Shown: positions 15,206 to 24,043, counted from the stretch's first letter. The stretch: 64,000 nucleotides of DNA from Frigoribacterium sp. CG_9.8 (GCF_015751965.1 NZ_JADOVH010000001.1:186001-250000); one strand, 5' to 3'. Translations and numbers: made by a program. The notes: generated from the letters alone by a model not told the origin.

Positions 15206-16189
15206 ATGAGCATGACAGAAGACGAGTTCAGGGACTTCCAAATCGCCCTCCTCAACCCCCGCACCACCCGCGACGCACAGACCGAGGTCGGCGCATCCAA
15301 CCTCGCCAATCCCTGCGACCGCTGCCGCGCCTACGAAATCACCGGCGTCGAGCGCAGCGACCCAATCATGGACGGAGCCTGGGGCGGTCGAGTGATCGGA
15401 ACCGCGATCCACTCCCACATCCAGCACAACGTCGAGACCGCAGCCGCCACGGCCAACGAGGTCGGCGATGACCTCGCCCAGATCGGGTGGCGCTACCCCG
15501 GACTCGAATCAGAAGTCAAGCTCGTCATCGGTGAGCTGCTCCCTGGTCGTGTCATCACCTCCACCACGGACCTCTGGGTCCCGAGCCGCAACGTCGTCGG
15601 CGACTGGAAGAACACGGACCTCCGCAAGCTCGCCTTCATCCGTGACGCTCTCGGCATGATGCGCGGCGCTGGCCCCATCTTCGGCCGCGACCACGACCAC
15701 GTTCTCGTCTACCAGGAGAAGGAGCCCGGCCTGTTCCGCAAGGCAATCAAGGGCGTCTCCGAGCGTATCTACGCCGACGAAATCGAGCACGCCAAGTACA
15801 AGCTCACCCGCAACTCGAACCAGCTTCACATCTACGGCCTCGGGCTCGAGAACCGCGGCGAGAAGGTCGAGCAGGCGTTCATCGGATACATCGCCCGCGA
15901 CTCGGCCATGACGGTCGACAACCGCGAGTCCTCCCGCTACCTCGAGGAGGGAGCCCCGCGCGGCATCGTCTCGATCGCCTTCAACTACAGCCACGACTAC
16001 GCAGCCGGGCTCTGGAAGAATGCACAGGCCATGGCCTCAGCGCTCGACTCCGGTGCCAAGCAACCGCTCGACTACATGCCTCACCCGGCATGCGGCGTCT
16101 GCGTCGGAGAGGCGAAGCGCGAAGTCCGCGCCTCCGTCACCGTCGCACCCCCCGTCGAAGCGATCGACCCTTGGCTGACCGCAGCATGA
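15206..16189 (+). CDS. Cas4/RecB-like PD-(D/E)XK exonuclease, 327 aa
   Basis: Start ATG 15206 (a second Met is at 15212). An N-terminal pair, CDRC, and a C-terminal CGVC near residue 296 are positioned as the Fe-S ligands of Cas4-type nucleases. Between them are GTAIHSHI (catalytic His region), TDLWV and VGDWKNT (the D and D-x-K core). In actinophages such proteins act as 5' exonucleases for recombination, feeding the annealing proteins downstream. No CRISPR array is present, so a role in spacer acquisition is not indicated. Confidence 0.8.
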   Translation: MSMTEDEFRDFQIALLNPRTTRDAQTEVGASNLANPCDRCRAYEITGVERSDPIMDGAWGGRVIGTAIHSHIQHNVETAAATANEVGDDLAQIGWRYPGLESEVKLVIGELLPGRVITSTTDLWVPSRNVVGDWKNTDLRKLAFIRDALGMMRGAGPIFGRDHDHVLVYQEKEPGLFRKAIKGVSERIYADEIEHAKYKLTRNSNQLHIYGLGLENRGEKVEQAFIGYIARDSAMTVDNRESSRYLEEGAPRGIVSIAFNYSHDYAAGLWKNAQAMASALDSGAKQPLDYMPHPACGVCVGEAKREVRASVTVAPPVEAIDPWLTAA

Positions 16190-17004
16190 GCGCAGTCCAG
16201 GACGGCATGGTGGCGGGAGGGCTAATACCGTCAACGTTTACTGAGGCCCAACGGAGTCGGATAACTTTTATTACGACCCCGCCAGCGAACGAGACGGCAA
16301 TTTGGAAGTGGCTGAATGACCCCCTCAACGAGTCTGATATAAAAGCAATTGCTTCTCTTTACCTCCTGTCGGTTGTAAAACTCCGCCAGCGGTCTGAAAC
16401 CCGCGAAAAGGAGCGGGAGGTAGTCGCGTCCCCACGTCCAGAAACCACCTCAGTGCGACCCACGCCTGCACCTAGCAAGTCAGAAGGAATGCGTCAGAGG
16501 TTACGAGAGTCTGGTGTTCCTGCGGGAAAGTTGCGCAAGGGTGACCCGGTCATCGTCGGTGACACATTCATCAATGAGGCTTGGTTCCAACTTGCAAGCG
16601 GGAAGAAGTGGCTTAGCAATAACCCAGAACTGCTTGGTAAGGCTGAGGCCATTGCGCATGAAGTCCAGGCTGAATGGCAAAAGAGCTCGGGGAGAAGCGA
16701 CCCTGGAGTCATGTTTCGGCAGCAACTTTCGTCCACTATTTCAGATTATGGCAAAGGCCTCCGGGCGAGTTGGGATGCCAAGCTACTATCGGAGGAATTC
16801 GCAGTCGATGGAATAAGTGTGAAGTGGGGCTCAGCGACTAAAGAGCAGCATCGCAAACGCGCAGACTCCCTTGAGAAGCATGCACTTGGTACCGCAAGGA
16901 CCGCAGCACTCCATCTTGCAGCCATACGAGATATTGACAACATCGGAGCACATAATCTCGACGACGTATTCAGTAGCGTTAACCAACGAAGGGACACGCC
17001 ATGA
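16186..17004 (+). CDS. Hypothetical protein, AT-richer insertion, 272 aa
   Basis: ATG 16186 overlaps the nuclease stop; a longer frame upstream lies within that gene and is rejected. Base composition is visibly lower in GC than neighbours (for example around 16260-16390). The sequence has a charged linker (SETREKEREV...PTPAPSKSE) followed by a helical C-terminal domain of about 150 residues. No motif recognised. The composition suggests recent acquisition, possibly a lysogeny or defence cargo gene, but that is inference. Confidence 0.6.
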   Translation: MSAVQDGMVAGGLIPSTFTEAQRSRITFITTPPANETAIWKWLNDPLNESDIKAIASLYLLSVVKLRQRSETREKEREVVASPRPETTSVRPTPAPSKSEGMRQRLRESGVPAGKLRKGDPVIVGDTFINEAWFQLASGKKWLSNNPELLGKAEAIAHEVQAEWQKSSGRSDPGVMFRQQLSSTISDYGKGLRASWDAKLLSEEFAVDGISVKWGSATKEQHRKRADSLEKHALGTARTAALHLAAIRDIDNIGAHNLDDVFSSVNQRRDTP

Positions 17005-17306
17005 GCGTCATTATCAACATCAGCATCGCAAACGGCGCGGGTCACCGCCACCTCGAAATCAACCGGCTCAACCCGGAGCAGATGAAGATGGACGGCCCGC
17101 ACCGCTCCCGCGACGACATCGCCAACTACGAAGTTATCGTGCGGGATGGGGGCCGAGGTCCATACCCAGCTCGCGCAACGTTTTACCACCGCTACGGCGA
17201 CTCGGAGATGCACCTGTTCGGCGAGGCCATCCAGGCGCTCATCGGCGTCATCCCGCAGCGCAAAGCACCCACCCCAACAACGCAGTCCGAAGGGAACACA
17301 CCATGA
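17001..17306 (+). CDS. Hypothetical phage protein, 101 aa
   Basis: ATG overlaps the previous stop; GC content returns to the phage average here. Beta-rich N-terminus (SVIINISIANGAGHRHLEI) and helical C-terminus. Its stop overlaps the next ATG at 17303. Function unknown. Confidence 0.55.
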   Translation: MSVIINISIANGAGHRHLEINRLNPEQMKMDGPHRSRDDIANYEVIVRDGGRGPYPARATFYHRYGDSEMHLFGEAIQALIGVIPQRKAPTPTTQSEGNTP

Positions 17307-18610
17307 GCCAGAACATCCAAACCCTCACCGTCTCCAACTTCAAGGGGATCCGCGGGGAAGTCACCCTCCACCCATCGGGCGAGTCCTTGATCGTCCTGTC
17401 CGGCGCGAACGGGCAGGGCAAGTCCTCCTTCATCGACGGGATCCGCGAGCTGTTCGACCCGCAGGGCGCGAAGGAGACCGCGCTGCCCATGAATATTGAC
17501 GCCGATGGCAACAGCTACGCCGAATTCACCACCGCGACCGCCCGAGTCCGACGCACCTGGAAGGAGCAGGGCAACGCCGGCAAGCTCCAGGCATGGGAGC
17601 GCGACGAGAACGGCATCGAGAAGGTCGCCGCAACCACCCCAACCCAGTTCATCCTGAACGCCACTGGGGGTGCGATCTTCGACGCCGAGAGCTTCATCAA
17701 TCTCGACGACAAGAAGCAGCGCGCCGCCCTCCTCGCCCGAGTCGAACTTCCCTTCGACCTGGATGCCCTAGCTGCCAAGCGTGCCCAGGCATACGAGGCC
17801 CGTCGGGACGCGAAGAAGGAGGTGGACACGCTGGCCGCTCAGGTCGCCGGCATGCCACCGATCGACGTGACGCTGCCGGAGACGGAAACCCCGTCGTCGG
17901 AGATTCTCGCCGCACTCGACAAGGTGCGAGAGCACAACGCTCTCGTGCAACACCAGGGAGCAGTAGCGGCAAGCGCCACCGCTCAGCGCCAAGCCGCCCA
18001 TGGCGAGGTGGAACGACTGGCCGAGGCGTTCGCCGCTGCGCAGGTCGCAGCGGGTGCAGCGGTGGCTGCCGAGAAGGAGGCGGCCATCGAGGCGGCGAGC
18101 ATTGAGCCGAAGGACGAGAGTGCGCTGGTCGCCCAGCTCGCTGCAGCCGACACCACGAACGCTGCGATCCGGGCTCAGGCGGTCCGCCGCAAGGCCGATG
18201 GGGAGCTGACCGCAAAGCGCGAAGCTCACGCTCTGTGGGATGGGCGTGTCGCATCGGTCGACAAGATCAAGGCGGACGGACTTGCCGGAGCGAAGTTCCC
18301 GATCGAAGGCCTCTCGGTCGACGACGACGGGATCACCGTCGGCGGGATACCGTTCCGCCAGTTGAATGACGCCACCAAGGCGCAGGTTGCCTTTGACCTG
18401 GCCACCGCCGCCCAGCCGGACGTTCGCCTGTTCTACATGAAGCAGGGTGACCTGCTGGACCGCCAGAGCCTCACTGGCCTCGCCGAGAAGGCAGCAGGGC
18501 GCGGCTACACGCTGCTGATGGAGCGTGACCGTGACGAGTCCCGCCAGTTGTTCGGGGCGACGTTCACCAACGGCCAGGCGAGCATCAACACCGCCGTGGT
18601 GGCCGCATGA
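17303..18610 (+). CDS. RecF/SbcC-like AAA ATPase, 435 aa
   Basis: ATG 17303 chosen for its coupling to the previous gene. The N-terminus is SMC/RecF-like: LTVSNFKGIRGEVTL, then Walker A SGANGQGKSS at about residues 32-41. The middle (about 150-320) is a long Ala/Glu-rich coiled-coil region. The C-terminal lobe has FRQLNDATKAQVAFDLATA, in the place of the ABC signature, and VRLFYMKQGDLLD, in the place of Walker B. Such ATPases handle DNA ends with a nuclease partner, and the Cas4-like exonuclease two genes upstream is an obvious one. The partner claim is inferred. Confidence 0.8.
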   Translation: MSQNIQTLTVSNFKGIRGEVTLHPSGESLIVLSGANGQGKSSFIDGIRELFDPQGAKETALPMNIDADGNSYAEFTTATARVRRTWKEQGNAGKLQAWERDENGIEKVAATTPTQFILNATGGAIFDAESFINLDDKKQRAALLARVELPFDLDALAAKRAQAYEARRDAKKEVDTLAAQVAGMPPIDVTLPETETPSSEILAALDKVREHNALVQHQGAVAASATAQRQAAHGEVERLAEAFAAAQVAAGAAVAAEKEAAIEAASIEPKDESALVAQLAAADTTNAAIRAQAVRRKADGELTAKREAHALWDGRVASVDKIKADGLAGAKFPIEGLSVDDDGITVGGIPFRQLNDATKAQVAFDLATAAQPDVRLFYMKQGDLLDRQSLTGLAEKAAGRGYTLLMERDRDESRQLFGATFTNGQASINTAVVAA

Positions 18611-18927
18611 GCGTCGAGCTGATCGCGCAGAAGATCCTTGCCGACAACTTTGGCCAGCGCGCTGAGGAGGTTGACATCCGCCAGCTTCTCGAGCAGGCAG
18701 CACGCTTGGGTGAGAACGAAGGCTCATCATTCGAGGCAGCCAAGGTGTGCCTCTGCCCCGAGTGGTTGCCACGCGAAGAATATCCGCACGTCTACGACTA
18801 CTGCCCGTTCTATTGCTCAGACTGCAATTACGACTCGCACCGTTGTAGAGGTTGTGGGGAAGAACTCCAGCACAGCGACCTGGGGGGCCACTTCGCGCAG
18901 CACAAGGAAGACGGCGACTTCGAGTGA
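18607..18927 (+). CDS. Cys/His-rich zinc protein, 106 aa
   Basis: ATGA-coupled to the ATPase gene. The first 45 residues are helical. The second half holds CLC, YCPFYCSDC, RCRGCG and HFAQH, enough ligands for two zinc sites. Likely a nucleic-acid-binding or scaffold protein of the recombination module; exact role unknown. Confidence 0.6.
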   Translation: MSVELIAQKILADNFGQRAEEVDIRQLLEQAARLGENEGSSFEAAKVCLCPEWLPREEYPHVYDYCPFYCSDCNYDSHRCRGCGEELQHSDLGGHFAQHKEDGDFE

Positions 18928-19124
18928 GCCGGCCAGACGAGCGCCGCTACTTCGGCCCGTGCCAGCGGTGCGGTGTCGCGTCCAAGACAGAACGCCGCCA
19001 CCCACTGTGCAAGGACTGCCGCACCTTGCTCAACAAGGCCGAGGCAAGTGCCTGGAAGAGACCACTCCCCACATGTAGTGGTCAAGAAATGACCGAAGCA
19101 GACTTGCTTGCATCTGCCAGCTAA
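18924..19124 (+). CDS. Zinc-ribbon protein, 66 aa
   Basis: GTG 18924, coupled to the previous TGA, is preferred over an upstream frame opening. CQRC and, 16 residues on, CKDC form a classic four-Cys zinc ribbon. The final codons and stop (GCCAGCTAA) form part of a palindrome copy. Confidence 0.6.
   Translation: MSRPDERRYFGPCQRCGVASKTERRHPLCKDCRTLLNKAEASAWKRPLPTCSGQEMTEADLLASAS
19115..19124 (+). promoter_or_regulatory. Operator-like palindrome, copy 6 (partial)
   Basis: TGCCAGCTAA; TAA is the stop of the zinc-ribbon gene. One half-site (GCTAA) is exact, the other is degenerate. Confidence 0.35.
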
Positions 19125-19160
19125 TCGAACCAGAATTACAAACTCAAGGAGGAACCACCC

Positions 19161-20078
19161 ATGACCGACACATCCACCCTCGCCCCCGCGGCACCGACCC
19201 TGCTCTCCCTCAGCTCGCTCGCTGACATCATCGGCATCGAAACGTCCGACAGCGTGGAGGTTGGCTTCCCGTCCTGCATCGCCGTCATCGGCGATGCTGG
19301 AGCCGGAAAGACCACCCTCGCCGGTGGCCTCGTCAAGATCCCTGACTTCAAGGACAAGAAGATCGCCTACATCGACGTCGAGAACGGAACCTCCGTTTGG
19401 GCGCTGGACCCGCAGGTGATGCACGCCGTGAAGACCGGTCAGATCACCCGCTTGCCGATCAAGAAGACTGACCCGATGAAGGCCAAGCCGCAGCTTGACC
19501 GGCTCCTCGGCTACGTCGACGAGACCGGGCAGAAGCAGATTGGCGCGCTATTCTCCCCGGCGTTCGACTGCGACATTATCGTGATCGACACCTTCGACAC
19601 CTTCCAGGACATCGGGTTCCAATACTTCATGGCTACCTGCAAGAACGCGGCCGGAGTGCAGGATGCGCTGGCCGCCTATGGCAAGCTCGCCCCCTGGACA
19701 AACGATGTCCTCTGGGAGCTGCAGCTCGGCAAGCCCTTCGGCCTCGTGCTCTCGCACGGCATGGAGAAGAAGGACAAGAAGACCGGGATCGACAAGCTCA
19801 CCATGAAGCTCGCGGGGTCCGCCAAGGAGAACGTCGCCTCGATCCCGGACCTCGTGGCCTACATGGGGTGGCAGGAGAACGAGAACGATGAGGAGCCTCG
19901 TCGCCCGCACCTCGTCGGCCACATGAGCCAGAGCCCGGACGCCACACTCAAGAACCGCTATGGCTTCACGGAGCCGATGTGGGACTTCACACTCCCGAAG
20001 CTGTTCGCAGCGATCAACGCGAAGATCGACGCCTCCAAGGCGATCGTCGACGCACACACCACCAGCACCAACAACTAG
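19161..20078 (+). CDS. Sak4/RecA-like single-strand annealing ATPase, 305 aa
   Basis: SD AAGGAGG before ATG 19161. Walker A GDAGAGKTT at about residue 44, AYIDVENGT at about 73 and Walker B DIIVIDTFDTF at about 136 give a RecA-fold core without the RecA N- and C-terminal domains, the pattern of phage Sak4-type recombinases (AAA_24). It sits directly before an SSB-like gene, the usual partner that stimulates Sak4 annealing. Probable function: homologous recombination during phage replication. Confidence 0.8.
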   Translation: MTDTSTLAPAAPTLLSLSSLADIIGIETSDSVEVGFPSCIAVIGDAGAGKTTLAGGLVKIPDFKDKKIAYIDVENGTSVWALDPQVMHAVKTGQITRLPIKKTDPMKAKPQLDRLLGYVDETGQKQIGALFSPAFDCDIIVIDTFDTFQDIGFQYFMATCKNAAGVQDALAAYGKLAPWTNDVLWELQLGKPFGLVLSHGMEKKDKKTGIDKLTMKLAGSAKENVASIPDLVAYMGWQENENDEEPRRPHLVGHMSQSPDATLKNRYGFTEPMWDFTLPKLFAAINAKIDASKAIVDAHTTSTNN

Positions 20079-20095
20079 TAGGAGGATCACACAAC

Positions 20096-20857
20096 ATGGC
20101 ACTTTCACAGGCAGTCCTTGACGCATTCAACAAGGGCAATGGCGGAGGCCGCTCGGCGGCCCTGCCCGACAACACCAGAGTCCGGGCGGTCATCCAGCCG
20201 TCCACCAAGTCGATCGGCTACATCGAACGCCAGCCCTTCTCTACGAAGGCTGAGTCGCCGAACAGCCGCCTCAACGCGCTGCGCATGCGGTTTGTCGTCC
20301 CCGAAGGCGACCAGCATGCCAACCGGAACTTCTTCTCGAATGTCCCGGAGCTGTTCGAGCAGTGGTCCGACAAGGCCCAGGGCTTGGTGCCGTCGTACCA
20401 GTCGATCGGACTCGTCCAGGCGCTCGGTTACTCGGTCGAGGACATCGACGAGAACACGCTCAAGAACCTCACCGACCGTGAGCTGCTGAACAAGGCAGTT
20501 GAGTTGGTGCTGGGCGTGGAGGACGACCCGAAGTTCAACCCGGCCGACGCGGACCACGCCGAGGCGGCTGCGAAGAACCCGCTAGCCGCGAAGCGCAACA
20601 CGATCAAGTTCATCAACCAGGCCCGCGCCTCCTCGGGGCAGCCGGCGAGCAGCGGATCCACCAGCCGCATGCACGCCGCACCTCCGGCAGCCGTCGCACC
20701 GGGCGCTCCGGCGAACGACCCGTGGGCCGCAGCGCCGCCCGCTGGCCCGAACGCATCCACCGCCGCCCCGGTGGCAACGAGCGCCGACCCGTGGGCTGCA
20801 GCCGCAACTGCCGACCCGTGGGCTACTGCCGCCGGGGGAGCACCGACACCGCTGTAA
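20096..20857 (+). CDS. Single-stranded-DNA-binding-like protein with DPW repeats, 253 aa
   Basis: SD AGGAGGATC before ATG 20096. The first 165 residues look like a phage OB-fold SSB (RVRAVIQPSTKSIGYIE... NALRMRFVVPEGDQHANRNFF). The tail is disordered Ala/Pro/Ser with DPWAAA at about 207, DPWAAAA at about 230 and DPWATAA at about 238. SSB tails usually end in an acidic tip that binds partners; here repeated Asp-Pro-Trp units could do that. Assignment rests mainly on position beside the Sak4-like gene. Confidence 0.65.
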   Translation: MALSQAVLDAFNKGNGGGRSAALPDNTRVRAVIQPSTKSIGYIERQPFSTKAESPNSRLNALRMRFVVPEGDQHANRNFFSNVPELFEQWSDKAQGLVPSYQSIGLVQALGYSVEDIDENTLKNLTDRELLNKAVELVLGVEDDPKFNPADADHAEAAAKNPLAAKRNTIKFINQARASSGQPASSGSTSRMHAAPPAAVAPGAPANDPWAAAPPAGPNASTAAPVATSADPWAAAATADPWATAAGGAPTPL

Positions 20858-20868
20858 TAGCGGGCTAA
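20858..20868 (+). promoter_or_regulatory. Operator-like palindrome, copy 7
   Basis: TAGC-GG-GCTAA immediately after the SSB-like stop, before the structured intergenic region. Confidence 0.45.
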
Positions 20869-20872
20869 ACCT

Positions 20873-20943
20873 GGCCGCCGTCATCACCGACACTCACTCC
20901 CCGTGTGGGAATCGCCAATCGGTCGAGATGAATGACGGCGGCC
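20873..20943 (+). ncRNA. Possible structured RNA: 12-bp hairpin
   Basis: GGCCGCCGTCAT (20873-20884) is the exact reverse complement of ATGACGGCGGCC (20932-20943). Within the 47-base loop, ACCGA can pair with TCGGT and TCCC with GGGA, so a branched fold is possible. No T tract follows, which argues against a simple terminator. No gene of normal appearance lies in 20858-21134. Could be a regulatory RNA or processing signal; not matched to any known family. Confidence 0.4.
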
Positions 20944-20947
20944 ATGC

Positions 20948-21057
20948 GGGACCGTGGCCAAGTGGCACGGCGCCGGACGGCAGACGACAGCGGATAAGTC
21001 CTTGAATGCGGCCACGCACTGTATCGGAGAACGGAGGTTCGATCCCTCCCGGTCCCA
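20948..21057 (+). tRNA. tRNA-like element of uncertain identity (oversized, no clear anticodon)
   Basis: GGGACCG (20948-20954) pairs perfectly with CGGTCCC (21050-21056) as an acceptor stem. TGGCCAAGTGGCACGGC is a good D-arm, and GGAGG-TTCGATC-CCTCC is a perfect T-arm. The region between D- and T-arms is about 60 nt instead of 22-38. It shows no proper five-pair anticodon stem; TGCGGCCACGCA may be a variable-arm hairpin. The encoded 3' end is CCC, not CCA. It may be a degenerate or interrupted class II tRNA, or a tRNA mimic. Confidence 0.35.
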
Positions 21058-21134
21058 CCCGCCTCATCCCCACCCGGCCCGAACCGGTAGGGGCGGGGCT
21101 CACTCATCCCATCACTACAGAACGGAGGCCCTGA

Positions 21135-23621
21135 ATGGCCAGAAAATCACTCTCCATCCAAGACCACGCACTCGAGGCCGTCGAAGCTGGTCTCAGAATC
21201 ACTCTGCTCAAGCCGATGGGCAAGGTGCCGATCGCCAAGGGCTGGCAGGACAACCCGCTGGACAGTATCGAGACCGTGTTCGCAGCGTTCGCCGAGCGCC
21301 CCCAGGCCAACTACGGCATCGTCACCGGCTACGACCAGCTATTCGTCGTCGACCTCGACGGAGCTGACGCGATCACATGGTGGAAGGACCAGGGATTCCT
21401 CCAGGGGCCGAGCACAAAGACCCCCCGCGGTGGCATGCACATCTTCTACCGCGCCCCGGACGGCATGGAGATTCAGACTAACGCTGGCAAGATCCACCCC
21501 AAGGTCGACATTCGTGGCGTCGGTGGGCAAGTCGTCGGGCCAGGCAGCATGGTCCCCGCCGGCACCTACAAGGGCGACCTAGCTGCGATCGCTGACGCCC
21601 CGGAGGCTCCAGCCGAGCTGCTGGCCATCATCCCCGAGAAGACCGCCTACACGCAGGTCGAGCACGTCGGAACCCAGGTCGAGGAAGCATCTGAGAAGGA
21701 GCGCTCGAGCGTCGCCTGGATCGCCCGACGCCTGCAGGCGCTCCCGGACGTCTGGGTTGAGGGAGCGGGCTGGCACGATTCCGTCCGCGACTCAGCCATG
21801 TGGCTCTCGAGAATGGTCAACAGCACCGCCTACGCCATGACCGAAGACGCAGCCGTGACGATCCTCCTCACCCACACCCCGACCTACGGCTCGGAGTGGG
21901 GCGACGACAAGATCCTCGAGCAGTGGGTCTCCGCACGGACCCTCACCGCAGGCCAGTTCGCCGAGCCCCCGACCGACGACGAAGAGGTCCCCCGACTCCT
22001 TCCACTCATCAAGGCGCAGGAAGGCGTGCCCGAGTACGACTCCCGCGGGCGCCAGTTCATGGACCTGGTGTGGTCTGACGCGCCCAGCGACACCGAGGGC
22101 GCGCGCTGGGATCGTAGAAGGCAAATCCTCCTGGAGTCATTCCGGGCGGGGCTCCCGGTCCAGCAAGCCTTCTCACTCGCCGCGGGCTCCATCGCTGCCG
22201 AGACGATGATGCGCGAGTACGACGGCCGCCTGATGCTGTTCAAGGAGACGAAGAAGGCGCACCGCGAGTTCGTGACCGAGCAGACGACCGGGCTCACAGC
22301 GATCGAGCCAGATGCTGCGGATGCCCCAGTGGCGGCCGCCGTATCTGGCAAGGTCGACCTGCTCACCGAGGCTGAGCGCACTTACATGGCGTCGGAGGAG
22401 GCGCGCTGGTTCGGAACCCGCTACATCGAGTGGATCAAGGAGTCGCTCAACCTCTCGAACCTGCCGTACCACCGTCTACACCTATGGATGATGCTGTCGG
22501 TCACCTTCGGGCTAGTCGCCTACGTCCCCCGCGAGGGCAAGAAGCTCGGGGTGAACCTCTGGGGCATCATCATCGGTGAGTCCTCTAGCGGAAAGACGGA
22601 GGCGCTCGAGAAGTCCGAAGCAGTGACAGATGCGTTCTTCAAGGAAGACAGCCCGAACCTCGGCGCTGACGCCACCACGGAGGCCCTGCACGACGCGCTG
22701 ATTGGTCGGGACGGCAAACCCAGCTACCAGGTCATCGATGAGGCTCACGGACTCCTCGGCGAGCTGTCGGGGGCGAAGGGATTCCGTGGCGACCTTATTA
22801 CCCGGTGGACCGAGTTCTTCGAGGGGCGCGTGCGCGCATCGCTCCGCAGTACGAAGAAGGAAATCTCCGGCAAGTCGGCCACCACCTCCTTCTCGCTGCT
22901 GATGCAAGGCACGACAGCGAAGATGGCCAAGGCGATGAACACCGCGCTCTGGGAGTCCGGCTTCCTCGTCCGATCGCTCTTCGTGATCGGTGAGAACATC
23001 ACCCCGAGTGAAGACGACCTCGACGTTCGGTTGGTAGATGGAGACGCCGACCAGGCTTACAACGGCATGCCGCGCCAGTGGGCAGCCGAGTGGTCGAACA
23101 TCCACAGAAGGCTCGAGCGGTACGGCGATTTCCCGATCAAGATGGAGTTCGCCCCCGAGGCGCTCGCCCGACTGAATTCCGGGATGAGGCGAATGCGCGC
23201 CGAGTTGAAATCGAGGCCGAACCAGGTCGCGCTCAAGCCCTACGCGGCCCGCTTCCCGAACACTGTGCTCAAGATGGCGGCACTGGTAGCGCTCAGCGAA
23301 GCGAGGCCCCAGGTCGAGATGCGCGACGTCGTGATCGCTCTCCACGCCAGCGAGGAATTCCTCAGCGCGGCGATCATCATGGCGAAGCTCACGACCGATT
23401 CTGAATTCGCCCAAGCCGTTGACGGAGTAGAGCGGCTCATCACAGATGGCGGCGGGAGGCTCGAGCTATCCAAGGTCTACAAGGCCCTGCCCGTCCCCGT
23501 CTGGGAAGCCAACAAGCTCGTCGATCAGCTCATCGCTGAGAGGCGGGCAATCAAGCGCCAGGAGACGTCCGGGGAGTTCACCCTCTCACTCATTCAAGAC
23601 ACAGAAAGGAAAGCAGCATGA
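21135..23621 (+). CDS. Primase-polymerase/helicase replication protein, 828 aa
   Basis: SD ACGGAGG before ATG 21135. The N-terminus is a Prim-Pol domain: VVDLDGAD at about residue 72 (metal-binding DxD-like), STKTPRGGMHIFY at about 95 and VDIRGVGGQVVGPGS at about 118. The C-terminal half has Walker A IGESSSGKTE at about 480, IDEAHG at about 533 and an arginine-rich end of the AAA core, like D5/DUF3987-type helicases. It should synthesise primers and unwind DNA at the phage fork. A structured noncoding region lies just upstream. Confidence 0.85.
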   Translation: MARKSLSIQDHALEAVEAGLRITLLKPMGKVPIAKGWQDNPLDSIETVFAAFAERPQANYGIVTGYDQLFVVDLDGADAITWWKDQGFLQGPSTKTPRGGMHIFYRAPDGMEIQTNAGKIHPKVDIRGVGGQVVGPGSMVPAGTYKGDLAAIADAPEAPAELLAIIPEKTAYTQVEHVGTQVEEASEKERSSVAWIARRLQALPDVWVEGAGWHDSVRDSAMWLSRMVNSTAYAMTEDAAVTILLTHTPTYGSEWGDDKILEQWVSARTLTAGQFAEPPTDDEEVPRLLPLIKAQEGVPEYDSRGRQFMDLVWSDAPSDTEGARWDRRRQILLESFRAGLPVQQAFSLAAGSIAAETMMREYDGRLMLFKETKKAHREFVTEQTTGLTAIEPDAADAPVAAAVSGKVDLLTEAERTYMASEEARWFGTRYIEWIKESLNLSNLPYHRLHLWMMLSVTFGLVAYVPREGKKLGVNLWGIIIGESSSGKTEALEKSEAVTDAFFKEDSPNLGADATTEALHDALIGRDGKPSYQVIDEAHGLLGELSGAKGFRGDLITRWTEFFEGRVRASLRSTKKEISGKSATTSFSLLMQGTTAKMAKAMNTALWESGFLVRSLFVIGENITPSEDDLDVRLVDGDADQAYNGMPRQWAAEWSNIHRRLERYGDFPIKMEFAPEALARLNSGMRRMRAELKSRPNQVALKPYAARFPNTVLKMAALVALSEARPQVEMRDVVIALHASEEFLSAAIIMAKLTTDSEFAQAVDGVERLITDGGGRLELSKVYKALPVPVWEANKLVDQLIAERRAIKRQETSGEFTLSLIQDTERKAA

Positions 23622-24043
23622 CGACATACAAAGCAGACGAGGACCTCAGAAGGAAGAGAATCGTCGCACTGACCACCGCGAAGCACCACGTCGGACGCAA
23701 CTACACAGACCGCGATGCGAAGATGGCCGCCGCCGAGGAGCTGCTCGCCTACCAGGCGTTCACCGCAGTGCAGATCGCTGAGTGGCTCGGGCTCAGCCCC
23801 TGGGCGCTCGAAGGCAAGGGCGGGGCAGCGGCGTGGGGGGTCTCCGCGCTCAACGCAGAACAGCTCGAGATTGCGGTCATGCTGGCCGAATGCGGCCTTG
23901 AGGGGACCAAGCCGAAGACCCTCATTTATGAGGCGCACACCGTCAAGGAGATGTCGTTCGACATGATCGGCGGGCTTCTTGGGACCCATAAAAATACTGT
24001 TCGCCGGATAGTAAGAAGGATCGAAGGGGAGCCCTGGACATGA
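23618..24043 (+). CDS. Helix-turn-helix protein, 141 aa
   Basis: ATG overlaps the primase stop. Two HTH-like segments are visible: VQIAEWLGLSPWALEGK at about residues 52-68 and MSFDMIGGLLGTHKNTVRRI near the C-terminus, the latter like a sigma-factor region 4. Probably a DNA-binding regulator; a role in late-gene activation is possible given its place near the end of the early operon. Confidence 0.6.
   Translation: MTTYKADEDLRRKRIVALTTAKHHVGRNYTDRDAKMAAAEELLAYQAFTAVQIAEWLGLSPWALEGKGGAAAWGVSALNAEQLEIAVMLAECGLEGTKPKTLIYEAHTVKEMSFDMIGGLLGTHKNTVRRIVRRIEGEPWT

Noticed and set aside
14976-15209. 77-codon + strand frame across the Cas4-like leader
   Set aside because: It would start inside the predicted promoter with no SD and has low-complexity content; the region looks regulatory.
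15206-16189. Cas4-like gene as part of a CRISPR-Cas system
   Set aside because: No repeat-spacer array, cas1, cas2 or effector is present. The neighbours are phage recombination genes, so a phage exonuclease fits better.
17768-18772. Long - strand frame opposite the RecF/SbcC-like gene
   Set aside because: Overlaps a well-supported ATPase and has shadow composition (Arg, Gly, Leu, Ser).
22512-23414. 300-codon - strand frame opposite the primase
   Set aside because: Lies entirely inside the primase/helicase gene; no motif or SD.
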